Assembly (NCBI RefSeq): GCF_030812595.1
Contig: NZ_JAUSSZ010000005.1
Location: 203,512 to 267,511 of the forward strand
DNA from: Arthrobacter bambusae
GTDB lineage: Bacteria; Actinomycetota; Actinomycetes; Actinomycetales; Micrococcaceae
DNA length: 64,000 nucleotides
Direction: 5' to 3'
Under the pieces are notes generated by a model, which did not search any database, had not been told where the DNA came from, and saw nothing but the letters and a program-made list of their open reading frames with translations. Positions 34,628 to 45,309 of the stretch are shown piece after piece. Position numbers and translations under genes: made by a program. Position 1 is the stretch's first letter. Each line of letters opens with the position of its first letter.

Positions 34628-35267
34628 TGCGTGGTTGGTCTGCGTCGCCGCCAAAGTCGAGCTCTTCCCGTAGCTGCCAAATGCCGTTGTCATCGTGCTC
34701 GTAAAGTCCCATGCTAACCACGGGGAAGCTGGCGGTGTAGTTCCTGAGCACCGTTTCGGCCTCGTCCAGGCTTTCCGGGGCGACGTCGTGGGCTACGGTC
34801 ACGTGCGGGTGGTACGGAAAGGGAAGATCACGCTCCAGCGGGCCGGTCTGCAGCTGTTCGTGCAGGCCCACGCACTCTTCGAATCCGTCTTCGACCTTCA
34901 GGAACACCACCGGGGAAATCGGCCGGAACGAGCCCGTGCCGGAAATCGTGATCTTGAAGGGTGCCTGGCGACGGGCGACGTCGCGAACATGCTCGCGGGT
35001 GGTTTCCCAGTCCTGGGCAGGCGTAGTGGTAACCAGCGTGATGTGGGCCGGAATCACCTCCGCCATGGGATCGCCGAAGGAAGCTCGCCATTTCTGTAGT
35101 TCCTGGGCGACATCCCGCGGAAACCCCAGGATGACCCCCACGCACAGGCTGTCCCCGCACGCGCCGCCAGAGTGGTTCGCACTAGTGTCCAAGCGGGCAT
35201 CAGTGGCCTGGTCGGCTCCCCTTGACGGGGAGCCGGCCTGGACGCTGAGCTTGCCGGCTGCGCACAT
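34575..35267 (-). CDS. 2H-phosphoesterase / 2'-5' RNA ligase-like protein
   Basis: 230 residues. Two HxT motifs define the 2H fold: HITLVTTT and HPHVTVAHD, about 85 residues apart. Such enzymes act on 2',5' or cyclic phosphate ends of RNA or nucleotides; the substrate is unknown. The N-terminal 35 residues look disordered. ATG 35267 is 4 nt past the trpS stop codon, so it probably follows trpS in one transcript. The frame remains open to 35369, inside trpS. Confidence 0.8.
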   Translation of the reverse strand: MCAAGKLSVQAGSPSRGADQATDARLDTSANHSGGACGDSLCVGVILGFPRDVAQELQKWRASFGDPMAEVIPAHITLVTTTPAQDWETTREHVRDVARRQAPFKITISGTGSFRPISPVVFLKVEDGFEECVGLHEQLQTGPLERDLPFPYHPHVTVAHDVAPESLDEAETVLRNYTASFPVVSMGLYEHDDNGIWQLREELDFGGDADQPRNGTEQRSAAGGQATTAD

Positions 35268-35271
35268 GGTC

Positions 35272-36381
<1,110 letters not shown>

Positions 36382-37215
36382 CTAGAGCTGGTAGTCGACT
36401 ACCAGCGGTGCGTGGTCGGAGAAACGGGTGTCCCACGACGGCGCCCGGTCAACGACGGCCGAAAGTGCGGCTGCCGCGAGTCCGGGTGTGGCCATGTGGT
36501 AGTCGATGCGCCAGCCTGTGTCGGTGTCAAAGGCCTTACCGCGCTGGGACCACCAGGTGTAGGGGCCATCGACATTTCCTGCCAGGCCCCTGTGGACATC
36601 CCTCCATCCGATCTCGTCGCCGAAGAAGCGGTCGAAGTACGCTCGCTCCTCAGGAAGGAACCCTGCACGCTTGGTGTTGCCCTTCCAATTCTTGATGTCG
36701 AGCTCTGTGTGGCCCACGTTGAGGTCGCCGACCACGAGGGCATGATCGCTGTGCTTGGCAAGTTCCGGAAGCCTCGTGCTCATGACATCGAGGAAGCGGT
36801 ACTTGTCCACCTGCTTGGGTGTGTCCACTTCGCCGGAGTGCACGTAAGCGCTGACGACGGTCAGGGTGGTGTCCTTGCCGCCGCCGTCGCGAACGACGTA
36901 GTCTGCCTCGACCCAGCGTCCGGTGGTGGCAAAGTAGTCGTCGCCGATACCTACGCGGGTGGCAACGGGCTCCTGCCGGGAGGCAATCGCAACGCCGGCA
37001 CGGCCCTTTGCTTCGGCCTCGGCGTGGAGGATGTGCCAGCCTTCGCCTATGAGCTGGTGGACCACCTCATCGGGCGCGCGGACTTCCTGCATGCACAGGA
37101 TGTCGACGTCGCGCGGTTCCAGCCACTCCGCCATGCCCTTCTTGTAGGCGGCGCGAATGCCGTTGACGTTGACCGTTGCGATGCGAAGGAAGTCCTTCTT
37201 CAATGCCGAGCTCAC
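36382..37215 (-). CDS. xthA: Exodeoxyribonuclease III
   Basis: AP endonuclease and 3'-5' exonuclease for base-excision repair. 277 residues with the EEP fold: TVNVNGIRAAYKKG, MQEVRAP (catalytic Glu), NVGHTELDIKNWKG, and RIDYHMATPGLA and FSDHAPLVVDY (Asp-His). GTG 37215 is directly preceded by AGGCGG (zero spacing) and TAGAGT 6 nt upstream, so the mRNA may be leaderless. Confidence 0.92.
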   Translation of the reverse strand: MSSALKKDFLRIATVNVNGIRAAYKKGMAEWLEPRDVDILCMQEVRAPDEVVHQLIGEGWHILHAEAEAKGRAGVAIASRQEPVATRVGIGDDYFATTGRWVEADYVVRDGGGKDTTLTVVSAYVHSGEVDTPKQVDKYRFLDVMSTRLPELAKHSDHALVVGDLNVGHTELDIKNWKGNTKRAGFLPEERAYFDRFFGDEIGWRDVHRGLAGNVDGPYTWWSQRGKAFDTDTGWRIDYHMATPGLAAAALSAVVDRAPSWDTRFSDHAPLVVDYQL

Positions 37216-37224
37216 CCGCCTACT

Positions 37225-37794
37225 CTAGTCGATGATGGTGCCCGAGACGGGCTCGTCGCCCCCGGCGGACTTGATCATGTCCCGGGCATTGCTTGCCGTG
37301 ATGGCGATGGTCTCCAGGGCGCGATTGATGGTGTCCTGATCGGCGGCGTCGCCCTTCGCGCGTTCGTCCTCCACCACTCGCACCTGCACCTGGACAATCT
37401 TGAAGGAGTGGTCCAGCTTGAGGTCCCGGATTTCATCCGTTTCGCTGCGTTCAGCGACCACGCGGGTGCCCCCGTGGTCCGCGGCCGACGACGACGGTGC
37501 CCGGCCGGTTGCCGCGTTGAACGCGTTCTGGGCTTCGGTAAGTTTTTCACCCGCTCGTTTGGCGGCCTTCTGGATGCTGAAGACCACGAAAGCGGCGAGC
37601 GCCAGCCAGCCGAAGGAGACAACAGCAACGACCCAGCCGACGACGTCGTTATGGTTCGCGGCGAAGATCACGGCCACCAGGAAGGCGATGAGCACCACAG
37701 TCATGCCCAGTCCACCGATGCGGAAGCCCTTGAATGGGCTCTTGGCGGAAGCGGACGAGGGAGCAGATGACGGGGAGTCGCCGAGGGATCGCAT
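37225..37794 (-). CDS. Uncharacterised two-TM membrane protein
   Basis: 189 residues. A Ser/Pro/Ala-rich head, two membrane helices close together (GMTVVLIAFLVAVIFAANH and VGWVVAVVSFGWLALAAFVV), then a long polar region with a helical DLKLDHSFKIVQVQVRVVED segment. No family recognised. ATG 37794 is preferred to the GTG/other start at 37839. It lies 9 nt upstream of xthA on the same strand. Confidence 0.7.
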   Translation of the reverse strand: MRSLGDSPSSAPSSASAKSPFKGFRIGGLGMTVVLIAFLVAVIFAANHNDVVGWVVAVVSFGWLALAAFVVFSIQKAAKRAGEKLTEAQNAFNAATGRAPSSSAADHGGTRVVAERSETDEIRDLKLDHSFKIVQVQVRVVEDERAKGDAADQDTINRALETIAITASNARDMIKSAGGDEPVSGTIID

Positions 37795-37861
37795 GCACCC
37801 ATTGTCGCAAACTCCGCGCGACGAACCGTTCGCTTCCACCCCCGGCGAACAGCCCGCGCCG

Positions 37862-38707
37862 CTATTTCAGGAAGAGCTTGCGCAACCTCCCGGTAGTGAG
37901 CATGATGCCGAGGGCGATCATCACGAGGTAGTAAGCAACATGCACTGCCGTGGCCGGGCTGAAGGAACCAATGCTGATCTGCCGGAGGAGTTCCACGCCG
38001 TGCCAAAGCGGCATCGCCTGGATGAGCCACTGGATGTATTGCGGATACACGCTCAGCGGGTAGAAGGTGGCGCTGAAAAGGAACATCGGCAGCATGAAGA
38101 AGTTGATCCAGTCCATCTGTTGGAACGTCTTCATGAAGCTTGTGATACCCATGCCGATGCTGGCGAAGCCAAAAGCGATCACCACGGATGCCGGGATGAC
38201 CAGGATGGCCCATGGCGTGGTGATGAGTCCCATGACGGCCATGACGGCCGTGAACCCCGTGGCGTACAGGAGTCCGCGCAGCAGGGCTAGGAAGATCTCC
38301 CCAATGGCTACGTCCAGTGGCCCTAGGGAGGTGTAGAGCATTCCCTGGTACAGCTTGGCGAAGTTCATCTTGAAGAAGACGTTCCAGGTGGAGTCGTAGA
38401 TGGCGCCGTTCATGGCGGACACGGCCAGGAGCGCGGGCGCGATGTACGCCGCATAGCTGATTTCCTGGCCGCCCGGTCCCGCCACGTTACCCACGATGGG
38501 CCCCAGTCCCACGCCCATGGAGACCAGGTAAAGGACCGGCTCGAAGAATCCTGAAACCAGGATCAACCAGGTGCTGCTTTTCGCCGCCATGAGTCCCCGC
38601 GACACAACAGCAAGCGCGTTGCGCGAGTACAGCGGGCCAAAGGTGCGTTCACGGGCGGCGTCGGTGGCGCTGCGGGGGCCTGTCTGGCCTTCAGCCAGCG
38701 CACTCAT
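37862..38707 (-). CDS. ABC-2 type exporter permease (second permease)
   Basis: 281 residues, about six membrane helices. Family blocks: SRGLMAAKSSTWLILVSGFF near the start, GSGQEISYAAYIAPALLAVS and the ATPase-contact region before PVDVAIGEI. It belongs to the DrrB/NodJ group that exports drugs, glycolipids or polysaccharide. ATG 38707 overlaps the upstream permease stop (ATGA); the frame is open to 39424 only as a shadow. It acts with the permease and ATPase directly upstream. Confidence 0.86.
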   Translation of the reverse strand: MSALAEGQTGPRSATDAARERTFGPLYSRNALAVVSRGLMAAKSSTWLILVSGFFEPVLYLVSMGVGLGPIVGNVAGPGGQEISYAAYIAPALLAVSAMNGAIYDSTWNVFFKMNFAKLYQGMLYTSLGPLDVAIGEIFLALLRGLLYATGFTAVMAVMGLITTPWAILVIPASVVIAFGFASIGMGITSFMKTFQQMDWINFFMLPMFLFSATFYPLSVYPQYIQWLIQAMPLWHGVELLRQISIGSFSPATAVHVAYYLVMIALGIMLTTGRLRKLFLK

Positions 38708-39525
38708 GCCCCCATCCTCCTGACGAACTGCCTGCGCGTCAGCGTCCAGCCCGCAGCGGCGGCGCCCACGAGGAACACGATGTGGGCCAGGGTCAACACG
38801 GGATTCTCCTCGAGTCCGTAGGTGAGGACGCGGCCCAGTTGCGTACCGTGCCACACCGGCGAGATCCAACCGATCCAGCGCACTCCGAGGGGCAGCGAAT
38901 CCAGCGGGAAGAAGGTGCCCGAAAACAGGAACAGCGGCACCACGATAAAGCGCTGCACCAGCGCAAACTGGCCCGAGTCTTTGGTGATGGTCGAGGAATA
39001 GGCCATGAGCGGCAGCCCGAAGGACAGCCCGGCCACTGTCGCAACGATTGCCGACACCCAGCCCCACGGACTCGGCGAGGCGCCGAACATGGCCACGATG
39101 GCGAAGTAGACCAGCGATTGGACCAGGAACTTCAAGGCACTTGCCATGATGTGGCCCGCGGCGATCTGCCGCGGTACCAGCGGTGAGGCGTGCGGACCAT
39201 AGAACACGCGGCGCCACTTGAAGCCGTCCATGATCGGGTAGGAAAAGTCCCCCGACGCCGTCATGACTGCGGACGAGACCAGCAGTGCGGGCGCTATGAA
39301 GGTCAAGTAGTTCACCCCACCAAACACCGAGCCGCCGTGCGCATCCACCAGGCTCGCCAGCCCGATGCCCATGGCGAACAGATACGCCACCGGCTGCCCT
39401 ACGCTGTACAGGAAGACGGACCAACCGTACCCGCGCATCACCCGCAGCACCTGCTCGGCGTAGAAGAAGGATCCCCAGCGCTTCGCCCGACTGGCTGAAA
39501 CGGCCGGCGGGTGGGCGCTAGTCAA
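38704..39525 (-). CDS. ABC-2 type exporter permease (first permease)
   Basis: 273 residues, about six helices, paralogous to the permease downstream. Motifs: VMRGYGWSVFLYSVGQPVAY, GGVNYLTFIAPALLVSSAVM, and LFLFSGTFFPLDSLPLGVRW typical of NodJ/DrrB proteins. The start is TTG 39525, which overlaps the ATPase stop by 8 nt and has GGAGCC upstream. The heterodimeric pair is expected to form the channel. Confidence 0.86.
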   Translation of the reverse strand: MTSAHPPAVSASRAKRWGSFFYAEQVLRVMRGYGWSVFLYSVGQPVAYLFAMGIGLASLVDAHGGSVFGGVNYLTFIAPALLVSSAVMTASGDFSYPIMDGFKWRRVFYGPHASPLVPRQIAAGHIMASALKFLVQSLVYFAIVAMFGASPSPWGWVSAIVATVAGLSFGLPLMAYSSTITKDSGQFALVQRFIVVPLFLFSGTFFPLDSLPLGVRWIGWISPVWHGTQLGRVLTYGLEENPVLTLAHIVFLVGAAAAGWTLTRRQFVRRMGA

Positions 39526-40495
39526 CGAGGCTCCGTCCGGTCAGCCGGAGGAAGACGTCCTCCAGCGAAGAACGCCGCACCAGGGATGTCAGCGGACGAA
39601 GCCTGCGTGCAGAGACTTGTTCCAAGGCCGATTCGCCGTCGTGCGCGTAGATGAGTACCCGGTCCGGAAGGGTCTCGACGCGTTCGCCGATGCCCTCGAG
39701 TTCGGCGCCGATGGTGGCGTTGCGTTCCGATCCGAAGCGCAGTTCCAGGACCTCGCGTGTGGAATATTCGCGGATCAGGCTGGCCGGCGAGCCTTCGGCC
39801 ATGATCCGGCCCTTGTCCACCACGATCAGCCGGTCGCAAAGCTGTTCGGCCTCGTCCATGTAGTGCGTGGTGAGGATCAGCGTGACACCTTGTTCCTTGA
39901 GCCTGAACAGGCGGTCCCAAAGGATGTGGCGGGCCTGCGGGTCCAGTCCCGTAGTGGGCTCGTCCAGGAGCAGGACCTTGGGTTCGTTGATCAGGGAGCG
40001 GGCAATCGTGAGGCGCCGTTTCATGCCGCCCGAGAGGGCATCGACCCTGGACTTGGCTTTGTCTGTCAGCTGCGCGAACTCAAGCAACTCGTCGGCCTTC
40101 GGGCGCAAGTAGCTCAAGGGCAAGCCGAAGTAGCGGCCATAGACGATCAGGTTTTCGCGGACTTTCAGTTCTTCGTCCAGGTTGTCCTGTTGCGGCACCA
40201 CTCCGAGGTGCGCCCGCACTTCCGGCCCGTGGGTTTCGGGGTCCAGGCCCATGATGCTGAGCTTCCCGGATGTGCGCTGGGAGACTCCGCCGATCATCTT
40301 CATGGTGGTCGATTTGCCCGCGCCGTTGGGGCCAAGCAGGCCGAAGGACTCCCCTGCCGGGACCTCGAAGGAGATCCCGTCGACGGCGGTGAGCTCGCCG
40401 TAGCTCTTGGTGAGGTTTTCGGCGGTGATGACTGGGGGTGGGTTCATCTGGAAGCTGGCTGACGTGGAGAGAGAGCGGGTGGCTTCATTGTGCAC
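39518..40495 (-). CDS. ABC-2 type exporter ATP-binding protein (DrrA/NodI type)
   Basis: 325 residues; ATPase for the two downstream permeases. Walker A GPNGAGKSTTMKM, signature LSGGMKRRL, Walker B VLLLDEPTTGLDPQAR, H-loop TTHYMDEAEQ. The C-terminal domain ends SSLEDVFLRLTGRSLVD, as in DrrA. The start is GTG 40495 or ATG 40447 (MNPPPVITAEN); neither has a good ribosome site. Cargo unknown. Confidence 0.87.
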   Translation of the reverse strand: MHNEATRSLSTSASFQMNPPPVITAENLTKSYGELTAVDGISFEVPAGESFGLLGPNGAGKSTTMKMIGGVSQRTSGKLSIMGLDPETHGPEVRAHLGVVPQQDNLDEELKVRENLIVYGRYFGLPLSYLRPKADELLEFAQLTDKAKSRVDALSGGMKRRLTIARSLINEPKVLLLDEPTTGLDPQARHILWDRLFRLKEQGVTLILTTHYMDEAEQLCDRLIVVDKGRIMAEGSPASLIREYSTREVLELRFGSERNATIGAELEGIGERVETLPDRVLIYAHDGESALEQVSARRLRPLTSLVRRSSLEDVFLRLTGRSLVD

Positions 40496-40571
40496 CCCAG
40501 CAGACTAGTAGAGCCAAGGAATACGTGAAAGAGCTATTCCGCAATTCTCTGGAATAACTGGGCTGGGTGAC

Positions 40572-40660
40572 ATTCTGCTGGATCATCCAACGCATCAGGC
40601 CCTGGAACCCGTGCGGTTCCAAGGCCTGGTGGTTTGGCGAGGCGAATGATCCAGCAGAAT
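40572..40660. repeat. 89-bp imperfect palindrome between the ABC and SHOCT genes
   Basis: A perfect 15-bp outer arm (40572-40586 with 40646-40660) continues inward with mostly paired bases to GGAACC/GGTTCC around a 5-nt loop (40610-40614). The right arm has about 8 extra nt. It lies just after the SHOCT gene on the minus strand and before the ABC ATPase. It could be a terminator, but its length and near-perfect ends also fit a small palindromic mobile element (REP/MITE-like). Confidence 0.7.
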
Positions 40661-40671
40661 CTGCCGGTTCC

Positions 40672-40968
40672 TCAGTTCGTCGGATGTGCGCGCAGCACTT
40701 CCAGGCGTTGGCGGTACTCGGTTTCGTCGATTTCGCCACGTGCGTAGCGCTCCCTCAGCACGCTTTCGGCGCCCTGGGTTGCTGCCCAGTAGTGGTTCCG
40801 GCGCCACATGCGGCGTCCGAAGAAGATGAAGAAGCCGATCACGAGGATCCAGAACAACGGGATCAGGAGGAAAAACGGCCAGAAGACAAACCCTCCCGGC
40901 CCATGAACGACGTCGGCGGGCAGCTGGGCGGCCGCGGCGCCAATGGAGGTGCTCAATGAAGTCAACAT
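40672..40968 (-). CDS. Small SHOCT-domain membrane protein
   Basis: 98 residues. One strong membrane segment (FVFWPFFLLIPLFWILVIGFFIFF) followed by basic residues, then the C-terminal SHOCT motif LRERYARGEIDETEYRQRLE. SHOCT ends occur on many envelope proteins and help oligomerise. Probably an accessory to the adjacent two-component system or ABC exporter, by position only. Confidence 0.78.
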   Translation of the reverse strand: MLTSLSTSIGAAAAQLPADVVHGPGGFVFWPFFLLIPLFWILVIGFFIFFGRRMWRRNHYWAATQGAESVLRERYARGEIDETEYRQRLEVLRAHPTN

Positions 40969-41101
40969 GTCCAGTCCAAACTCTCAACAGGCCGTATCTC
41001 GGCTCTGGTTCCAGTCTGGTTTTCGGCCCGTGGAAACGCGTCGGCCACCGGGAGTCACTTGCGGCCGGCCGCTTACTCCCCCGGGAGACTGTCCGGCACG
41101 A

Positions 41102-41767
41102 TCAGCTGCTCCAGCCCGGCCGGACAAGTCCGGATTCATAGGCCAGCACCACAAGCTGAACCCGGTCCCGGACCATGAGCTTGGTCATGATGCGCGAGAC
41201 GTGGGTCTTCGCCGTCAACGGAGTAATGAACAGCCGCTCGGCAATCTCTGCGTTGTTCAGGCCCTCCCCCACCAGTGCCAGGACTTCCCGTTCCCGTTCC
41301 GTGATTTGGTCCAAGGCAATCGGCTGGCTGGCCGCTTTGCTGTGCAGGGCGAGCTGGGCCATGATGCGGCGGGTCACGGACGGCGAAAGAAGCGCGTCGC
41401 CGTCGTGAACCACCCGCACCGCGCGGATCAGTTCCTCCGGTTCCGTGTCCTTGACGAGGAAGCCCGCGGCACCCGCGCGCACGGCTTCGGCGATGTATTC
41501 GTCCAGCTCAAAGGTGGTGAGGATGATGATGCGGGTGTGGGCGAGGCCAGGGTTGGCCAGGATCTGCCGGGTTGCGGCCAGTCCGTCGCCATCAGGCATG
41601 CGGATGTCCATCAGGACGACGTCGGGCGCCTCACGCTCGGCCAGCCTGACCGCATCCCGGCCGGTACCCGCTTCGGCAACGACTTCCATGTCCGGTTCGG
41701 CGTCCAGGAGCGCTCGGAATCCGGCCCGGATAAGGTTCTGGTCGTCGGCTAGCAGCAAGCGGATCAT
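41102..41767 (-). CDS. NarL/LuxR-type response regulator
   Basis: 221 residues. Receiver domain with phosphoacceptor Asp54 (VVLMDIRMPDGDG), acidic pocket LLADDQ and Lys near VKDTEPE; C-terminal LuxR helix-turn-helix ITEREREVLALVGEGLNNAE. ATG overlaps the kinase stop (ATGA). It likely controls the neighbouring ABC exporter and SHOCT gene; no binding site was identified. Confidence 0.9.
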   Translation of the reverse strand: MIRLLLADDQNLIRAGFRALLDAEPDMEVVAEAGTGRDAVRLAEREAPDVVLMDIRMPDGDGLAATRQILANPGLAHTRIIILTTFELDEYIAEAVRAGAAGFLVKDTEPEELIRAVRVVHDGDALLSPSVTRRIMAQLALHSKAASQPIALDQITEREREVLALVGEGLNNAEIAERLFITPLTAKTHVSRIMTKLMVRDRVQLVVLAYESGLVRPGWSS

Positions 41768-42894
41768 GCGTGGTGTCCTCCTGGGCCGGCATTCAACGGG
41801 AGGCTCGCTTCCACGCGCAGGCCGGGTGAGAGTGCCGTCAGGCCAAGCTTGCCGCCGAGTGCCTCGACGCGCTCCCGCATCCCCCTCAGCCCGTTCCCGG
41901 CGGGCATTCCCCGGAGGCCGCCGCCGTCGTCGTCGATTCTCACTTTCAAGGCGTTCCCCGCCATTTCCAGGAGTACGACGGCGGACACCGCGCCTGAGTG
42001 CCTGCGGACGTTGCTCAACCCCTCCTGGACGATCCGGTAGGCGGCTTCCTGTTGTGCTGCGCCGACCAGTTCGGGGTCGACGGAATTTTCGAACCGCATC
42101 TGCAGGCCGCCACGCCGCGCGTCTTCCACGAGTTCCGGAATCCGCCCCAGACTTGGGGGCGCCGCGGGACTCAGCGGCGCATCGTCGCGCAATACTCCGA
42201 GGAGTTGACGGACCTCGGCCAAGGATTCCTTGCTCGCGGCCTTGATGGCCTCGAGCGCCGGACGGAGCTTTTCGGGGTCGTTGGTGCCCAAGTGGAGCGC
42301 CACCGAAGCCTGGACATTGATCATCGACAGCGAGTGGGCCACAACATCGTGGATATCACGGGCGAGCGTGAGCCGGTATTCGTCCCGTTCGGCCTGCTTC
42401 GCGGCCTCCCGCCGTCGCCGGTATTCGGCCATCCGCTCGGCCCGCCGTCGAAAGCCTTCACCGATGAGGACGAGGATCGCCGCCCAAGCAACGCCGGCAG
42501 AGGCCCGGACAAGCCCCGTCTCGTCCCCCGCGAGGACAGCCATCAGAACGACGGCGGCGGCGCAGATCCCGGCCCCGAGCCACGCCAGCCAGCGCAGCCC
42601 TGCGGCGGCGGTCAGGATGATCGAGAGAGCCAGGGACAGCACTATGGGACCCCAGGCGTAACCGCGGAGCAGGTAGATGGAGGTGGCCGCGATGGTGACC
42701 GGCAACATGACGGCGGGCCTGCGGGACCGGAAGGCCAAAGCCGCGGGGCCCGCCAGCAGCAGCATGAACGCGAGCGGGTCGAGGGCGCGCGGGGCCGTCT
42801 GATGGCTCGCCGAGAAGATGGTCCCGAGGACCTGGATCAGGGCCACCGCGATCACGATGAAACTCGTGGGAGGACCCTGGAAACGCCGCTGCAT
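41764..42894 (-). CDS. Membrane sensor histidine kinase (HisKA_3 type)
   Basis: 376 residues. About four to five membrane helices in the first 145 residues without a clear extracellular domain, so it may sense membrane state. The dimerisation/phospho-acceptor helix is LARDIHDVVAHSLSMINVQA with His182; the ATPase domain has VSNVRRHSGA (N-box-like LSNVRRHS) and DDGGGLRGMPAGNGLRGMRE (G-boxes). The pair with the response regulator and nearby exporter resembles antibiotic-sensing or envelope-stress modules. Confidence 0.9.
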   Translation of the reverse strand: MQRRFQGPPTSFIVIAVALIQVLGTIFSASHQTAPRALDPLAFMLLLAGPAALAFRSRRPAVMLPVTIAATSIYLLRGYAWGPIVLSLALSIILTAAAGLRWLAWLGAGICAAAVVLMAVLAGDETGLVRASAGVAWAAILVLIGEGFRRRAERMAEYRRRREAAKQAERDEYRLTLARDIHDVVAHSLSMINVQASVALHLGTNDPEKLRPALEAIKAASKESLAEVRQLLGVLRDDAPLSPAAPPSLGRIPELVEDARRGGLQMRFENSVDPELVGAAQQEAAYRIVQEGLSNVRRHSGAVSAVVLLEMAGNALKVRIDDDGGGLRGMPAGNGLRGMRERVEALGGKLGLTALSPGLRVEASLPLNAGPGGHHA

Positions 42895-42940
42895 GCTCCG
42901 AGCCTAGCCGCGGAGGGCATCGGCGTCGTCGGGTTAACGA

Positions 42941-42978
42941 TGTAGGGCGCCTACTCCCGCGGGAGTAGGCGCCCTACA
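42941..42978 (-). terminator. Terminator hairpin after folD
   Basis: Perfect 18-bp inverted repeat with almost no loop (42941-42958 with 42961-42978), 9 nt after the folD stop. No T-run on the minus strand. It lies between folD and the kinase gene and could also act on the opposite strand, where no gene ends. Confidence 0.7.
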
Positions 42979-42987
42979 CGCAAAACC

Positions 42988-43896
42988 CTAGGCGATGCCC
43001 GCTTGGCGTTCCGCGGCTTCCACCACATTGGTCATGAGTAGTGCAACTGTCATCGGGCCAACTCCACCGGGGTTGGGAGAAATCCAGCCGGCCACCTCGG
43101 CAGCCGCTGGGTCGACGTCTCCGTGGACCGTGCTCTTGCCTGTTTCCGGATCGGTCTCCCGGGTGACCCCGACGTCGAGTACGGCGGCGCCTGGCTTGAC
43201 GTCCGCGGCCTTGACGATGTGCTTCACGCCGGCGGCCCCCACGATGACGTCCGCCTGCCGCAGCAACTCCGAAAGGTTCTTTGTGCCGGTGTGTGTGAGC
43301 GTCACGGTCGCGTTGACTGCCCGTCGGGTAAGAAGCAGGCCGATGGAGCGGCCAATGGTGACTCCGCGTCCCACCACGACTACGTGCTTGCCCGCGAGGC
43401 TGTAGCCGTTGCGCACAAGCAGCTCGATGACACCGCGCGGTGTGCACGGCAGCGGCGAAGTAATCTCCCGGTTGACGTTGAGCACAAGGCGGCCCAAGTT
43501 CGTGGGGTGAAGCCCGTCCGCGTCCTTGGCAGGATCGATCCGCTCAAGGATCGCATCGGTGTCAAGGTGCTTGGGCAGCGGCAACTGGACGATATAGCCG
43601 TGGCACGAAGGATCGGCGTTGAGTTCGTCAATGAGCGCCTCTACCTCGGCCTGCGTGGCATCCGCAGGCAGCTCACGCTGGATCGAGTTCATCCCGATTT
43701 CCCGTGACTGCTTGTGCTTCATGGACACGTACAGCTGTGACGCCGGATCCGCTCCGACCAGTACCGTTGCGATCCCCGGCGTGATTCCGCGAGCCTTGAG
43801 GGCCGCCACGCGCTCTTTCAGCTCAGCCTTGATCTCCGCCGCAGCAGCCCTACCGTCGAGAAGCTGGGCACTCTTGGCCATCCCTGCTTCCGTCAT
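42988..43896 (-). CDS. folD: Bifunctional methylenetetrahydrofolate dehydrogenase/methenyl-THF cyclohydrolase
   Basis: Interconverts 5,10-methylene-THF and 10-formyl-THF. 302 residues. Catalytic Lys in [35 protein letters not shown], and the NADP loop [17 protein letters not shown] and [13 protein letters not shown] 43896 starts 2 nt after the glyA stop with GAGCAGTGG upstream; GTG/other starts to 43905 and MAKS 43881 are alternatives. It follows glyA in one transcript, so the ZTP riboswitch may govern both. Confidence 0.94.
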   Translation of the reverse strand: MTEAGMAKSAQLLDGRAAAAEIKAELKERVAALKARGITPGIATVLVGADPASQLYVSMKHKQSREIGMNSIQRELPADATQAEVEALIDELNADPSCHGYIVQLPLPKHLDTDAILERIDPAKDADGLHPTNLGRLVLNVNREITSPLPCTPRGVIELLVRNGYSLAGKHVVVVGRGVTIGRSIGLLLTRRAVNATVTLTHTGTKNLSELLRQADVIVGAAGVKHIVKAADVKPGAAVLDVGVTRETDPETGKSTVHGDVDPAAAEVAGWISPNPGGVGPMTVALLMTNVVEAAERQAGIA

Positions 43897-43898
43897 GC

Positions 43899-45197
43899 TT
43901 ACCACTGCTCGTGCTGCGGGTACAGCGGGAAGTCGGCGGCGAGCTTGTCGACCCGGGCCTGCAAGGCTTCGACATCGGTAGCCGATCCGGACTTCAGCGC
44001 AGAAGCGATGATCTCGGCAACCTCGGTGAATTCGGTGGCACCGAAGCCGCGGGTAGCCAATGCCGGGGTACCGATGCGCAGGCCGGAGGTGACCATCGGC
44101 GGGCGGGGGTCGAACGGAACGGCGTTGCGGTTGACGGTGATGCCCACGGAGTGCAGGAGGTCTTCGGCCTGCTGGCCGTCCAGCTGCGAGTTGCGCAGGT
44201 CCACGAGGACCAGGTGGACGTCGGTGCCGCCGGTCAGCACGGAGACACCAGCTTCAGCGACATCGGCCTGGTTGAGGCGGTCGGCGATGATCTTGGCGCC
44301 TTCGAGGACGCGCTCCTGGCGCTCCTTGAATTCCTCGCCGGCAGCGATCTTGAAAGCAACGGCCTTGGCCGCGATCACGTGCATGAGCGGGCCGCCCTGC
44401 TGGCCCGGGAACACGTTGGAGTTGAGCTTCTTCGCCCACTCCTGCTTGGCCAGGATCACGCCGGAACGCGGACCGGAAAGCGTCTTGTGCACCGTGGAGG
44501 TGACGACGTCGGAGTGCGGCACCGGGCTCGGGTGCAGGCCTGCTGCGACGAGGCCCGCGAAATGGGCCATGTCCGTCCAGAGGAGCGCGCCAACCTCGTC
44601 GGCGATGGAGCGGAAGGCTGCAAAGTCGAGGTGGCGCGGGTAAGCGGACCAGCCGGCGATGATTACCTGGGGCTTCTCGGCAATGGCCTGTTCGCGGAGC
44701 TTGTCCATGTCCACGCGGAAGTTGTCTTCTTCGACCTGGTAGGCAGCGACGTTGTAGAGCTTCCCGGAGAAGTTGAGCTTCATGCCGTGGGTCAGGTGGC
44801 CACCGTGAGCCAGGGAAAGGCCCAGGATCTTGTCACCGGGGGTGATCATGGCGGACAGGGCCGCGGCGTTGGCCTGCGCACCCGAGTGCGGCTGGACGTT
44901 GGCGTACTCGGCACCGAAGAGAGCCTTCACGCGGTCAATGGCCAGCTGCTCTGCGACGTCGACGTATTCACAGCCGCCGTAGTAGCGGCGGCCGGGGTAG
45001 CCTTCGGCGTACTTGTTGGTCAGGACAGAACCCTGGGCCTCCATGACGGCGCGGGGCGCAAAGTTCTCGGAAGCGATCATTTCCAGGGTGCCGCGCTGGC
45101 GGCCGAGTTCCTGTTCCAGAACGGCGGCGATCTCGGGGTCGAGTTCGGCAAGCGGCTGGTTGCTGATGGTCGCGGAGTTAACGGTGGTGGTGGTCAC
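43899..45197 (-). CDS. glyA: Serine hydroxymethyltransferase
   Basis: PLP enzyme making glycine and 5,10-methylene-THF from serine and THF. 432 residues. GTG 45197 with AGGAG 9 nt upstream is chosen over the longer frame to 45218. PLP lysine in [13 protein letters not shown]; motifs [43 protein letters not shown] and [19 protein letters not shown] riboswitch lies in its leader. Operon glyA-folD. Confidence 0.96.
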   Translation of the reverse strand: MTTTTVNSATISNQPLAELDPEIAAVLEQELGRQRGTLEMIASENFAPRAVMEAQGSVLTNKYAEGYPGRRYYGGCEYVDVAEQLAIDRVKALFGAEYANVQPHSGAQANAAALSAMITPGDKILGLSLAHGGHLTHGMKLNFSGKLYNVAAYQVEEDNFRVDMDKLREQAIAEKPQVIIAGWSAYPRHLDFAAFRSIADEVGALLWTDMAHFAGLVAAGLHPSPVPHSDVVTSTVHKTLSGPRSGVILAKQEWAKKLNSNVFPGQQGGPLMHVIAAKAVAFKIAAGEEFKERQERVLEGAKIIADRLNQADVAEAGVSVLTGGTDVHLVLVDLRNSQLDGQQAEDLLHSVGITVNRNAVPFDPRPPMVTSGLRIGTPALATRGFGATEFTEVAEIIASALKSGSATDVEALQARVDKLAADFPLYPQHEQW

Positions 45198-45309
45198 GAA
45201 GGTCTCCTGGATAGGCAACGGGTATTTCTACAGGTCAGGCTACCGGCTGGGTTTTTTCCATGCCTTTGATTACGGGGCATGGCACAGCGAGGGTAAGACG
45301 TGACCCTCG

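Noticed and set aside
45258..45282. Rho-independent terminator for the glyA leader
   Set aside because: The stem is followed by A residues, not T, on the glyA strand.
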